36,226 nt of DNA from an uncultured Thalassolituus sp. (GTDB taxonomy: Bacteria > Pseudomonadota > Gammaproteobacteria > Pseudomonadales > Oceanobacteraceae). Below, one piece after another: positions 17,687 through 26,899 of the stretch (its first letter is position 1; every line of letters begins with the position of its first letter). Made by a program: the position numbers and the translations under genes. A model generated the notes under the pieces. It ran no database searches and was not told the DNA's origin. It worked only from the letters and a program-made list of their open reading frames with translations. Where the stretch lies: NCBI GenBank assembly GCA_913061435.1, contig CAJXUK010000031.1, positions 1-36,226 on the forward strand, given 5' to 3'.

Positions 17687-18637
17687 ATGAGCATTAAACT
17701 TGGCATCGTAATGGACCCCATTGAAAACATCAGTTTTCATAAAGATACTTCTCTAGCTCTTATGTTTGCAGCCCAGCAACAAGGTTGTGAACTATTCTAT
17801 ATGGAGCAGCAAGACCTTTCGATTCAAAACGGCATCGCCTATGGCCGCATGGCAGCGATCACCGTTGCTATGGATGAAAACAATTGGTTTGAAAAAAACC
17901 CCGCAGTAGAACGCCCACTGAGCGATCTTCAAATCATTTTAATGCGCAAAGATCCACCGTTTGATAGTGAATTTATTTACAGCACCTATATCTTAGAGCG
18001 TGCTGAACAAGCTGGGGTATTGGTGGCTAATAAACCTCAAAGTCTGCGCGATTGTAATGAAAAAGTGTTTGCCACGGAATTTGCCGATTTAATGAGCCCA
18101 ACAACGGTTACGCGCCGACCAGATTTACTAAAAGCCTTTCATGCTGAGCATGGCGACGTTATCTTCAAACCTTTAGATGGTATGGGTGGGTCATCTATTT
18201 TCCGCCTCAAGCAAGACGATCCCAATGTTAGCGTCATTATCGAAACGTTGACCAATAATGGCCAACAGCAAATTATGGCTCAGCGTTTTATTCCAGAGAT
18301 CACCCAAGGTGATAAACGCATCCTAATTATCGACGGCGTACCTGTGCCTTATACCTTGGCTCGCATTCCAGCAAATGGTGAAACTCGAGGTAACTTAGCA
18401 GCGGGGGGATCGGGGGTAACAATGAAGTTGACCGACAAAGAGCGTGAAATAGCTGAAAAGATTGGTCCAATTTTAAAACAAAAGTCTTTATATTTTGTTG
18501 GCCTTGATGTGATTGGTGATTACGTTACTGAAATCAACGTGACCAGCCCAACTTGCGTACGTGAAATAAGTCGCGATTCTGGTATTGATGTCGCAGAGCA
18601 ACTAATCACTTGTTTACTCCAGAAAGTCCGCTGTTAA
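17687..18637 (+). CDS. gshB: Glutathione synthetase
   Basis: An ATP-grasp ligase that joins gamma-glutamylcysteine and glycine to give glutathione. The protein has the typical start KLGIVMDPIENISFHKDTS, the DGMGGSSIFR glycine-rich loop, and the VIGDYVTEINVTSPT C-terminal ligand motif. The length of 316 aa equals that of E. coli GshB. GGAG lies 5-6 nt before the ATG. It is divergent from pilG and precedes the tonB-like gene, as in P. aeruginosa. Confidence 0.96.
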   Translation: MSIKLGIVMDPIENISFHKDTSLALMFAAQQQGCELFYMEQQDLSIQNGIAYGRMAAITVAMDENNWFEKNPAVERPLSDLQIILMRKDPPFDSEFIYSTYILERAEQAGVLVANKPQSLRDCNEKVFATEFADLMSPTTVTRRPDLLKAFHAEHGDVIFKPLDGMGGSSIFRLKQDDPNVSVIIETLTNNGQQQIMAQRFIPEITQGDKRILIIDGVPVPYTLARIPANGETRGNLAAGGSGVTMKLTDKEREIAEKIGPILKQKSLYFVGLDVIGDYVTEINVTSPTCVREISRDSGIDVAEQLITCLLQKVRC

Positions 18638-18643
18638 ACTAAA

Positions 18644-18686
18644 CGCGGTATCTTTATGCTCGCTCAAAACCTGCTAAAGTACCGCG
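18644..18686. other. Stem-loop between gshB and the tonB-like gene
   Basis: Arms CGCGGTA-t-CTTTA (18644-18656) and TAAAG-TACCGCG (18675-18686) form a 12-bp stem with a single bulged T and an 18-nt loop. It starts just after the gshB stop. There is no T-run after it on the plus strand, so it is more likely an RNA-stability or partial termination element than a full intrinsic terminator. Confidence 0.5.
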
Positions 18687-18747
18687 AACAAATACTATAA
18701 ATTAGTAACGCAACTTTTTAACATCAACGTAAACTGTGAGACCGCCC

Positions 18748-19629
18748 ATGAGTAGCTCCGCTACCGTTACCAGCGCTGACCGCCTAACCTTTACTGGTTT
18801 CTTGGCTGTTTTACTGCATGCAGCGCTGATTTTAGGCATTAGCTTTACCACCACGAATCAAAGCCAAACCGCACAAACATTAGAAGTCACCCTAGCCAGC
18901 TATAAAAGTGATAGTGCACCAGAAAAAGCCGATTTTTTAGCTCAAGAAAACCAGCAAGGCAGTGGTACCTTAGACGAAGCTAAAATGCTCACCACAGATG
19001 TCGATGCTGATTTTGATGCCAACAATATTCAAAAAACCTCGCCTATGGAGCAGCAAGCCAGCGCCCCTCGAGTTAAACCTAAACAAGCTGCGCCGGTTGC
19101 GACTGTTAACGAAAGCCGGTTTAAAACACAGGTCACTCGGCAATCAAATGCCAGAGAGCTACCAGACACACCCGACGGCCCACATAAATCTTTGTTAGAA
19201 CGTAGCTTAGAAATGGCAAGCCTAGAAGCCAAACTGGATTCTATGCGTCAGGTTTATGCGAAAGCGCCACGAATTCAACGCCTTACCGCGGCTTCAACCA
19301 TGAAGGCTAATGATGCCTATTATGTGAATAGTTGGCGGCGTAAAATTGAACATATGGGGCGCATTAATTACCCGCGAGAAGCAGAAAGTTGTATTAATGA
19401 CTGCTCGCTGCGCTTGTTAGTATCGATCAACCCTGACGGGACTATTAATAACTTACGAGTACTGGAATCTTCTGGTAAAAAAGTACTCGATGATGCTGCC
19501 ATCCGAATTGTTCGGCGCTCTGCACCTTTTGCGCCCTTTACAGAAGAAATGAAACGCGACATTGATCTCTTAGAAATCATTCGCACTTGGCAATTTAAAG
19601 GTAATCGCTATATGACGGAAGCAAACTAA
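18748..19629 (+). CDS. TonB-family energy transducer, TonB3-like by position
   Basis: A periplasm-spanning protein anchored by one N-terminal membrane helix (FLAVLLHAALILGISF, about residues 15-30), followed by a long polar, charged region and a C-terminal TonB domain of about 90 residues (INYPREAESCINDCSLRL ... VLESSGKKVLDDAAIRIVR). The C-terminal domain carries a Cys pair that could form a disulfide. I preferred the ATG at 18748; an in-frame GTG at 18736 is possible. The gene is in the same place as P. aeruginosa tonB3, reported to be needed for twitching motility, so a role in pilus or envelope function rather than siderophore uptake is plausible. It overlaps yqgE by one base (TAATG). Confidence 0.88.
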   Translation: MSSSATVTSADRLTFTGFLAVLLHAALILGISFTTTNQSQTAQTLEVTLASYKSDSAPEKADFLAQENQQGSGTLDEAKMLTTDVDADFDANNIQKTSPMEQQASAPRVKPKQAAPVATVNESRFKTQVTRQSNARELPDTPDGPHKSLLERSLEMASLEAKLDSMRQVYAKAPRIQRLTAASTMKANDAYYVNSWRRKIEHMGRINYPREAESCINDCSLRLLVSINPDGTINNLRVLESSGKKVLDDAAIRIVRRSAPFAPFTEEMKRDIDLLEIIRTWQFKGNRYMTEAN

Positions 19630-20195
19630 TGGCTGATCAACATGCATTTAGCAGTTTAAAAGACCATTTCTTGATTGCCATGCCTGCACTTAAAGACTCT
19701 AATTTCGATCACAGTGTTACCTATATCTGCAGTCATGATGGTAACGGCGCAATGGGTATTGTACTTAACAACCCTACCGAACTAAATTTGAGTGAAGTTT
19801 TAGAGCAACTGGAAATAGATGGGCCACACGGCCATGATCGCACCGTTTTATTAGGCGGCCCCGTACATCAAGACCACGGATTTATCTTGCATCAAGAGCG
19901 TGGCAATTGGCGCTCTACCTTATCGGTTACCGACGACATTTATGTCAGTACATCAAAAGATATTTTAACCTCTCTTGCTGAAGGTACTGGCCCCAATCAT
20001 TATAAAGTTGCCCTTGGCTATGCGGGTTGGGAAGCCGGTCAATTAGAGCAGGAGCTGTTGGATAATACTTGGCTCACCGTACAGGCGAATCAGCACATTA
20101 TTTTTAACACCGCAGAAAAAGACATGTATAAAGCCGCACTCAAATTACTCGGTATCGACGAGAGTTTTTTAAGCTCTGAAGCAGGTCACGCATAA
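19629..20195 (+). CDS. yqgE: YqgE/AlgH family protein (DUF179)
   Basis: A 188-aa cytoplasmic protein of the UPF0301 family whose biochemical role is not established. Family features are clear: SLKDHFLIAMPALKDSNF at the start, the NGAMGIVLNNPT segment, LLGGPVHQDHGFILH and ALGYAGWEAGQLEQEL. It is fused by one-base stop/start overlaps to the tonB-like gene before it and ruvX after it. The pairing with ruvX is common in gammaproteobacteria. Confidence 0.94.
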   Translation: MADQHAFSSLKDHFLIAMPALKDSNFDHSVTYICSHDGNGAMGIVLNNPTELNLSEVLEQLEIDGPHGHDRTVLLGGPVHQDHGFILHQERGNWRSTLSVTDDIYVSTSKDILTSLAEGTGPNHYKVALGYAGWEAGQLEQELLDNTWLTVQANQHIIFNTAEKDMYKAALKLLGIDESFLSSEAGHA

Positions 20196-20635
20196 TGGCA
20201 AAAGTGTATGACCACTGGATGGCCTTTGATTTTGGTACTCAACGCATTGGGATTGCAGTAGGCCAACGTGTTACCGGAAAAGCCACGCCGATTGAACCAA
20301 TAAAAGCCTGTGATGGTATTCCTAATTGGGAAGACTTAGGCAAGATCATCGAAGAATGGAAACCGCAGGCTTTTTTAACAGGATTACCGTTAAATATGGA
20401 TGGCAGCCCAAGTGATCTCAGTCGCCGTGCTAATAAATTCGCTAATCGTCTAGAAGGTCGCTTTCATAAACCATCTTTTACTCATGACGAACGCCTCACT
20501 AGCTATGAAGCTAAAGGCATCATGATCAACAGAGGTGGCAGCCGAAATTTTGGTGAGAACTCTGTTGATGGCATCGCTGCCCAACTCATTTTAGAAAGCT
20601 TTCTAACTCAATACGCTATTGAGCAAAGCGAATAA
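20195..20635 (+). CDS. ruvX: RuvX/YqgF, RNase-H-fold nuclease for 16S rRNA 5'-end processing
   Basis: A 146-aa RNase-H-like protein. In E. coli, YqgF takes part in 16S rRNA 5'-end maturation and has been proposed as an alternative Holliday-junction resolvase. The active-site region AFDFGTQRIGIAVG contains the first conserved Asp; LTGLPLNMDGSPS, THDERLTSYEA and the final NSVDGIAAQLILESFL supply the other conserved acidic positions. The start overlaps the yqgE stop by one base, so expression is coupled. Confidence 0.94.
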   Translation: MAKVYDHWMAFDFGTQRIGIAVGQRVTGKATPIEPIKACDGIPNWEDLGKIIEEWKPQAFLTGLPLNMDGSPSDLSRRANKFANRLEGRFHKPSFTHDERLTSYEAKGIMINRGGSRNFGENSVDGIAAQLILESFLTQYAIEQSE

Positions 20636-20646
20636 GGATTTTATTT

Positions 20647-21162
20647 ATGCCGTCTACTGTTAACTCTTTGCCTGATGCAGAGGTACTTTTTCAACAACTC
20701 GGTGCCAATGTTAAATCTTACATAACTGATAACAATCTACAGCAACCGTTATTAATAGGTATCCGCTCCGGTGGTGCTTGGTTAGCACAGCGCTTACAAG
20801 AAGAATTGGAACTGCCTGAACTTGGCATAATCGATATTAGTTTTTATCGTGACGACTTTGACGAACGCGGCCTGCCTATACGCGCACAAGGCTCCAAACT
20901 TCCAGACTCGATAGAAGATCGCGACATTATCTTAGTTGACGATGTTTTAATGAGTGGCAGAACGATTCGAGCCGCGATGAACGAAATTTTTGATTATGGC
21001 CGTCCAAGACGAATTAACTTAGCGATTTTACTCGATATCGGTGGCCGTCATTTGCCTATTCAAGCAGATATTGTAGGTGCTAAAGTAGCATTATCAGCCA
21101 ACAAAAAAGCCAAATTATCGGGACCAAAACCTTTTTCATTCAGCCTAGAAAATCAATCTTAA
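20647..21162 (+). CDS. pyrR: PyrR bifunctional pyrimidine regulator / uracil phosphoribosyltransferase family protein
   Basis: A type I phosphoribosyltransferase of 171 aa. The PRPP-binding motif DIILVDDVLMSGRTIRAAM and the upstream IGIRSGGAWLA loop are intact. In Gram-positive bacteria PyrR attenuates the pyr operon by RNA binding; in Pseudomonas it has been linked to pyrimidine gene control by other means. No antiterminator/terminator pair is visible before pyrB here. AAGGA precedes the ATG. It lies between ruvX and pyrB, as in P. aeruginosa. Confidence 0.93.
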   Translation: MPSTVNSLPDAEVLFQQLGANVKSYITDNNLQQPLLIGIRSGGAWLAQRLQEELELPELGIIDISFYRDDFDERGLPIRAQGSKLPDSIEDRDIILVDDVLMSGRTIRAAMNEIFDYGRPRRINLAILLDIGGRHLPIQADIVGAKVALSANKKAKLSGPKPFSFSLENQS

Positions 21163-21167
21163 ACACT

Positions 21168-21191
21168 GATTAACCGAGCGATTAACCGAGC
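21168..21191. repeat. 12-bp tandem duplication just before pyrB
   Basis: GATTAACCGAGC is repeated exactly, at 21168-21179 and 21180-21191. The two copies take up most of the 36-bp pyrR-pyrB gap. No good Shine-Dalgarno sequence is seen before pyrB; the CGAG of the second copy is the closest purine stretch. It may be a recent slippage duplication or a two-site element. Confidence 0.85.
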
Positions 21192-21198
21192 TATCACT

Positions 21199-22209
21199 AT
21201 GACACGCCATGCTGACCCAACTCAGGTGCAACTCACCGCAGACGGACGTTTAAAACACTTTTTAACCACAGAAGGTTTAACTAAGTCTCTGCTTACCGAA
21301 ATTTTAGACCTTGCTGATTCGTTTATTAGCACACAAGAGCGCGCCGTTAAAAAAGTCCCCTTACTGCGTGGTAAAACTGTGGTAAATCTGTTTTTTGAAA
21401 ATTCCACCCGCACTCGCTCTACCTTTGAGTTAGCGGCAAAGCGCTTGAGTGCCGATATTTTAAATTTAGACATTGCACGTTCGGCCACCTCTAAGGGTGA
21501 AACCTTAATGGATACCCTGTGGAACCTAGAAGCCATGTACAGCGATATGTTTGTTGTACGCCACGCCGACAGTGGCGCAGCGCACTTTATTGCCGAACAG
21601 GTCACGCCCGGGGTAGCTATTATTAATGCCGGTGATGGTCGCCATGCTCACCCGACACAAGCCATGTTGGATATGCTCACCATTCGTCGCCACAAGGGCA
21701 CGATTGAGGGCCAAACCGTCGCCATTGTCGGAGATATTTTACACTCCCGCGTTGCGCGCTCACAAATTCATGCACTCAAAACTTTAGGTGCTAAAGAAGT
21801 GCGAGTTATTGGCCCAGCGACTTTGGTACCAAAAGAAATGGCTGCATTGGGTGCCAAGGTTTTTTACGATCTAGAACAAGGCTTAGCTGATGCGGATGTC
21901 GTAATCATGTTACGCCTTCAAAAAGAGCGTATGTCAGATGCTTTACTACCCAGTGAAAGTGAGTATTTTAAACTCTACGGTTTAACCGAAGCAAAACTCG
22001 CATTAGCCAAACCCGATGCCATTGTTATGCACCCTGGGCCAATTAATCGCGGCGTAGAAATTGACTCGGCAGTCGCCGATGGTCAGCAATCGGTAATATT
22101 AAACCAAGTTAGTTATGGCATCGCCGTCCGTATGGCCGTCATGGCGATGGCGATGAGTGGGCAAGCGTCAGAACAAGCCGCTGAAAAATCACAAGGAGAA
22201 ACCCTATGA
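21199..22209 (+). CDS. pyrB: Aspartate carbamoyltransferase catalytic subunit
   Basis: It condenses carbamoyl phosphate and aspartate, the first committed step of pyrimidine synthesis. The carbamoyl-phosphate site [19 protein letters not shown], the HPTQAMLD segment and [11 protein letters not shown] are all intact. At 336 aa it is longer than the 311-aa E. coli enzyme because of an N-terminal extension, as in the Pseudomonas-type ATCase, which forms a dodecamer with the inactive dihydroorotase PyrC'. That partner is the next gene, overlapping by 4 bp (ATGA). No pyrI regulatory subunit gene is adjacent, consistent with this class. Confidence 0.97.
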   Translation: MTRHADPTQVQLTADGRLKHFLTTEGLTKSLLTEILDLADSFISTQERAVKKVPLLRGKTVVNLFFENSTRTRSTFELAAKRLSADILNLDIARSATSKGETLMDTLWNLEAMYSDMFVVRHADSGAAHFIAEQVTPGVAIINAGDGRHAHPTQAMLDMLTIRRHKGTIEGQTVAIVGDILHSRVARSQIHALKTLGAKEVRVIGPATLVPKEMAALGAKVFYDLEQGLADADVVIMLRLQKERMSDALLPSESEYFKLYGLTEAKLALAKPDAIVMHPGPINRGVEIDSAVADGQQSVILNQVSYGIAVRMAVMAMAMSGQASEQAAEKSQGETL

Positions 22210-23492
22210 GCACAATGACCTTAACTCAGGTGCATTTAGTGGATTCTGACTTAACCAAAGAAAATCCAAAAAGCTCACTTAAAAGCGTCGATGTTATTAT
22301 TGAAAATGGCACCATCAGCCATATTGTTGCTGCTGGTGAAGGTCAGCAACTGAACCAGCAAGATCCAAATAATACGGTTATTAATGCCGACGGTGCCTTA
22401 TTGCTTCCGGGCATCATTGACCTCAGCGCACATTTCCATAATGTTGCCAGCGAAACTGCAGCTGCCGCCAAAGGCGGTATTAGCTTGTTGTGCGCTCAAC
22501 CCAATAGCCATAAATCGATCACCGATACGCCAGCGGCGGTTAATCTGATTCAACAGGCATCCGATGATGCAGGTAATAGCCACTTACTGCCACTAGGCGC
22601 TCTTACTCAAGGGCTTAAAGGTGAGCAACTCGCCAACATGCACGGTTTAATGGCTTCTGGGTGCATTGCCCTAACCAATGCCCGCGCACCTATAAAAAAT
22701 GCTTTAGTACTTCGCCGCATAATGGAATACGCAGCTACTCACGATACCTTGATTATGCTAACCGCCGAAGATGTTAATCTCAGTGGTGGTGGTAAGATGC
22801 ACGAAGGCCCAACCGCCAACCGCCTTGGCCTAACCGGTATTGCAGAAGTTGCCGAAACAACATCGTTAGCTCAGCAGTTATTACTGGTAGAACTTACAGG
22901 CTGTCGCGCTCATTTCAGCCAACTCAGTTGTGCTCGCTCAGTTGCTATGATCCGCCAAGCGCAAGCGCAAGGCTTAGCGGTAACAGCCGATGTTGCTATC
23001 GCTAATTTATTGTTTACCGATGCCGACGTGGATGGCTTTGATAGTACTTTTAATGTGCAACCACCGCTGCGCAACGAAACCGATCGTTTAGCTTTACTGG
23101 ACGGTGTGAACGACGGTACGTTGGCCATTTGCTCTAACCATCGCGCCCATGATATTGCAGCTAAAAAGGCACCATTTGCCGCAGCCGAAGCGGGTATGAG
23201 TACACTCGATACTTGGTTACCCATGATGCTGACATTAGTTAAAAACAATGAACTTAGCTTGGGCGCTTTAGTCAATGCAAGCTCTGTATTGCCGGCGAAT
23301 ATTCTTGGCCTAACAACCGCAATTAAGGTGGGGAATTTAGCCAACATGGTGTTGGTTAATAGTAATAACGAGGTGCTTTTTACAGAAGATACGCTTATTT
23401 CTGCTGGTAAAAACAACCCCGTATTAGGCATGCCATTAGTAGGAGAAGTGCGACTTACGTTAAGTGAAGGCTGCGAAGTTTTTCGCGCTTAA
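22206..23492 (+). CDS. Inactive dihydroorotase homologue (PyrC'), ATCase partner
   Basis: A 428-aa amidohydrolase-fold protein whose metal site is damaged. The usual DxHVHLR motif reads DLSAHFHN, so the first His is Ser; the usual DHAPH reads SNHRAHD, with the Asp replaced by Asn. The [20 protein letters not shown] segment typical of dihydroorotases remains. In Pseudomonas the equivalent pyrC' product is needed to assemble active ATCase but has no dihydroorotase activity, and the 4-bp overlap with pyrB supports the same role here. A separate active dihydroorotase should be encoded elsewhere in the genome. AAGGAG precedes the ATG. Confidence 0.93.
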   Translation: MSTMTLTQVHLVDSDLTKENPKSSLKSVDVIIENGTISHIVAAGEGQQLNQQDPNNTVINADGALLLPGIIDLSAHFHNVASETAAAAKGGISLLCAQPNSHKSITDTPAAVNLIQQASDDAGNSHLLPLGALTQGLKGEQLANMHGLMASGCIALTNARAPIKNALVLRRIMEYAATHDTLIMLTAEDVNLSGGGKMHEGPTANRLGLTGIAEVAETTSLAQQLLLVELTGCRAHFSQLSCARSVAMIRQAQAQGLAVTADVAIANLLFTDADVDGFDSTFNVQPPLRNETDRLALLDGVNDGTLAICSNHRAHDIAAKKAPFAAAEAGMSTLDTWLPMMLTLVKNNELSLGALVNASSVLPANILGLTTAIKVGNLANMVLVNSNNEVLFTEDTLISAGKNNPVLGMPLVGEVRLTLSEGCEVFRA

Positions 23493-23505
23493 TTAGCTAT
23501 CAAAC

Positions 23506-26500
23506 TTAATATTCATCTGCTGAAGCCAGTGTGATCGTTTGCCAACGAGTTAAAAGCGTATCCGCTGGAATCGGCTTGCAGTACAAGTAACCTTGCACAT
23601 AATCGCAGCCTTGTGATTGTAAAAATTGCTGGTGTGCAACTTCTTCAACACCTTCTGCCAGTACCTCAATACCTAGCTGCTTTGCCATTGCAATTATCGC
23701 GCTGACTATGGCTTTATCGCTGTCGTCAGTGGTGATATCACGAATAAAAGACTGGTCAATTTTTAGTATATCAATCGGGAATTGCTTTAGATAACTAAGA
23801 GAAGAATACCCGGTACCAAAATCGTCAATGGCCAAAATAATCCCTAAGTCACGCATGCTATTAAGTACATTTAAGGTTTCATTAATGTCCTCAATTAATA
23901 TGCTTTCAGTCAACTCCAATGAAAATAATTCGGCTGGATAGTTATATTTTTCTAGGGCGCTGCCAATTACCTTGGTCAAGTGTTTACCATGACTAAACTG
24001 GAAGGCCGATACGTTTACCGCTACTTTTATTTTGGGCAAACCTTTGTCGTGCATGGTTTTCATTTCTTTGCAGGCAGTTTCAATAACCCAATCACCAATT
24101 TGTCCGATAAGCCCTGTGTCTTCTGCCAGCGGAATAAATTCTGCAGGCGAGATCATGCCTTGCTCAGGATCAATCCAACGAATCAAGGCCTCTAACCCCA
24201 CCAGCTCACCACTTCTTAAATCAATTTGCGGTTGATAATGAAGCTGAAAATGATTTTGCTCTATGGCATTGCGTAATTTATTTTCTAACAGCAAACGCTG
24301 ATGTGCCTGTTTGTTCATTGCAGAAGTAAAAAATTGGAAGTTATTTTTACCTTCGTCTTTAGCATGATACATCGCCATATCGGCATTGCGCAGCAGTTCA
24401 TCTGGGTTATCAGCATCATCAGGAAATATCGCAATACCAATACTGCTGCCAATTACCACTTGATGGCCACATACCGTAATTGGCTGGGATAACTTTTCTA
24501 AAATACTGGTGGCAATATCAACAACTTTTTGGCTAGTTTTCATTCCTGCTAAAACAATCGTAAATTCGTCGCCCCCTTGTCGTGACACGGTATCTTCTCG
24601 ACGAACTTGTGATTGAAATATATGAGCAACTGCTTTTAATAACTCATCACCGTAATTGTGACCCAAAGAATCATTTACCGTTTTAAAGTTATCTAAATCA
24701 AAAACCATAACCGCAACCATTTCTTCGGGGTTACGTTGAGCGTGCTCAATAGCTTGCTGTAAGCGATCTGATAATAAACGACGATTTGGTAAGTTAGTCA
24801 GCGGATCGTAAAAAGCCAACTGTTCAATGGTTTGCTGAGCATTGTGTAAATCGGTGTTGTCTTCTGAGGTTGATACGTAATGGGTTATCTCTCCCTCATT
24901 ATTTTTGATCGGTGTAATGGTTTGCAAAGCCCAGTACAAGCTACCGTCTTTACGCTGATTACGTATTTGGCCACTCCAGCGTCGCCCAGTTCGTAAGATA
25001 CGACTAACTTCTCTGTAAGTTTCATTTTCTGCATATTGGCTGCGTAAAATAGCGGGAGTTTTATTGATAATTTCTTGTAACAAATAGCCGGTTAAGACCG
25101 TGAAGGCTCGATTAGCGTACTCTATCTTAAAATCGGTATCTGTAATCAAAATAGCGTGCGAGTTTTGCTCCACAACTTGTGACAACTGTTGGATTTTACG
25201 CTCTGCAAACTCTTGTTTTTGCCGCTCTTTTAAGCGTTTTAATGCAGCACTGATATCACGCCCCAGTAATTCCAGCAAGGCTAACATCTTGTCGTCAAAC
25301 GCATCAGGCAGCTCAGAATAAATTGAAAAAATCCCTACCACCTGATTATTTAGGGTTAAAGGCACTGCTGCTAAGGCTTTGTAACCTTGTTTTTTTGCCG
25401 CATCGCGCCAACGGCTAAAGCCCGCTTCTGTTTGGGTATTATTTACGCAGCGTACTTTATTATTTTTGGCCGCTTGGCCAACGGGGCCTACAGCAGAGTC
25501 ATCTAAAACAATATCGAGTGTGTTCAAAAAGTCCGCTTTATCACCAGCATGTGCCTGTGGTTTGATATGGTTGTCTTTCACTAAACCAATCCAAGCCATC
25601 TTGAAGCCACCGTACTGAATGGCGATTGCACAAATATCATCAAACATCATTTTACGAGAATCAGCCGCAGCAATCGCTTTGTTGGTATAGCTTAATACTG
25701 AGTAGAGCCGGTTATATAGCTGTGAGCGCTCTTGTGCTTCGTAAACCGTCGTCACATTTCTACGCACGTGCACCATAGCAAATGAATTATTACGATAGCG
25801 TATTGGCGATAGTGAAATTTCATACCACTGCTGGGTATGTGCAATGTAGAGCTCTTGATTAGTCAGTATCTTTCCATGGCTAATGTAACGACAAATTTCA
25901 CAATTTTCTTCTGCGATTGCGGGGTCATGCTGCAATGTGTGACAACGGCTGCCAATGGCTTCTATCGGATAACCTGCAGCACTGCGAACGGCTTCGTTGA
26001 TTTGGCGTACATAACCGAATTTATCGACCAAAATTGTTTCATCGGGTACCGCATCATAGGTGTTTGCTTCGCGGGCAAGGCTTAAAAAAGGCTGACGCAA
26101 GCTCGACTCAATAAGTACAACGTACACCGCCCAATACGACAACAATTTTAAGATGTGGCCTACAATAATCATGCTGTCATCAAATGCACTGTAAAACGAT
26201 AACGTCAGCGCAGACAAAAGAGAAAGCGTGATTGCAATATTCATCACCACAAAAATGCTCTTTTCTATCTTGCTACGTACTCGCCAGAAAGAAACCAATG
26301 CGATTGCTAATAGGAAGACTATAAAGTACTCGAAATAGACCTTGGTATCGGTTAAGCCTTCTATATCGACGTATAGCACTGGCAGTAAATCGTAAAAAAT
26401 ACTCCAGCCAGCCACCAAGCCAAGAAAGCCTAACGCAATAATAAAGTTACGCTTTTGATAACGTTCATTTATAAAAAGTGGAGCCGAAAACAGCAATACC

Positions 26501-26853
26501 GCTTCAAAAAACTTAACCGCACTGGCAAATTGCAAGCTGGTATTGCCGCTATTATTTTCTATAAAAGGCATGCCAACAAAAGTCAGCATGTGCGCCATAT
26601 CTAGGCCGGCGATCAAAAAATACCCGCAGCCCAAAATCCATAAAAATTGATTTTTTACCAGGGCATAAGTATTCCAAGCAACGATGGTACTGATCACAGC
26701 AATGGTAATTGCAAACAGCTCGACTAAAGTATGAAAAAGTAAAAAATGGCTGGCACCCAAGGGCAATAGCAACAGCACCATGATGGTTGGCAGCCACCAA
26801 TGCTGAGCATAAGCTTGCGCTAAAGTTTTAAGTATTCTTTGTGTTGACTGCAA
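23506..26853 (-). CDS. Membrane-bound MASE3-PAS-GAF-PAS-GGDEF-EAL c-di-GMP protein
   Basis: A 1115-aa sensor that may make and/or break c-di-GMP. Roughly: a multi-helix MASE3-type membrane sensor (residues 22-250), a PAS domain (268-370) with a Cys-rich CHTLQHDP...CEIC segment near 302-320, a GAF domain (390-545), a second PAS (560-675), GGDEF (685-845) and EAL (860-1105). The GGDEF motif is intact at residues 760-764 with an RRED inhibitory site five residues before it. EAL is intact at Glu888 (EALIRW), with DDFGTGYSSL downstream. Both activities are therefore possible. The open frame begins with TTG at 26853, with AGAGAAG upstream and an in-frame stop just before; the first ATG (Met25, 26781) is an alternative start. 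It sits 46 bp downstream of pilU and is convergent with pyrC'. Confidence 0.92.
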   Translation of the reverse strand: MQSTQRILKTLAQAYAQHWWLPTIMVLLLLPLGASHFLLFHTLVELFAITIAVISTIVAWNTYALVKNQFLWILGCGYFLIAGLDMAHMLTFVGMPFIENNSGNTSLQFASAVKFFEAVLLFSAPLFINERYQKRNFIIALGFLGLVAGWSIFYDLLPVLYVDIEGLTDTKVYFEYFIVFLLAIALVSFWRVRSKIEKSIFVVMNIAITLSLLSALTLSFYSAFDDSMIIVGHILKLLSYWAVYVVLIESSLRQPFLSLAREANTYDAVPDETILVDKFGYVRQINEAVRSAAGYPIEAIGSRCHTLQHDPAIAEENCEICRYISHGKILTNQELYIAHTQQWYEISLSPIRYRNNSFAMVHVRRNVTTVYEAQERSQLYNRLYSVLSYTNKAIAAADSRKMMFDDICAIAIQYGGFKMAWIGLVKDNHIKPQAHAGDKADFLNTLDIVLDDSAVGPVGQAAKNNKVRCVNNTQTEAGFSRWRDAAKKQGYKALAAVPLTLNNQVVGIFSIYSELPDAFDDKMLALLELLGRDISAALKRLKERQKQEFAERKIQQLSQVVEQNSHAILITDTDFKIEYANRAFTVLTGYLLQEIINKTPAILRSQYAENETYREVSRILRTGRRWSGQIRNQRKDGSLYWALQTITPIKNNEGEITHYVSTSEDNTDLHNAQQTIEQLAFYDPLTNLPNRRLLSDRLQQAIEHAQRNPEEMVAVMVFDLDNFKTVNDSLGHNYGDELLKAVAHIFQSQVRREDTVSRQGGDEFTIVLAGMKTSQKVVDIATSILEKLSQPITVCGHQVVIGSSIGIAIFPDDADNPDELLRNADMAMYHAKDEGKNNFQFFTSAMNKQAHQRLLLENKLRNAIEQNHFQLHYQPQIDLRSGELVGLEALIRWIDPEQGMISPAEFIPLAEDTGLIGQIGDWVIETACKEMKTMHDKGLPKIKVAVNVSAFQFSHGKHLTKVIGSALEKYNYPAELFSLELTESILIEDINETLNVLNSMRDLGIILAIDDFGTGYSSLSYLKQFPIDILKIDQSFIRDITTDDSDKAIVSAIIAMAKQLGIEVLAEGVEEVAHQQFLQSQGCDYVQGYLYCKPIPADTLLTRWQTITLASADEY

Positions 26854-26899
26854 TGTATGCGCTTCTCTTTACCACTGGCTATGTAAATGGTTTACGCAA

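Noticed and set aside
22910..23431. 173-codon minus-strand ORF within pyrC'
   Set aside because: Antisense shadow of a conserved gene; the product is low-complexity Ser/Ala-rich sequence.
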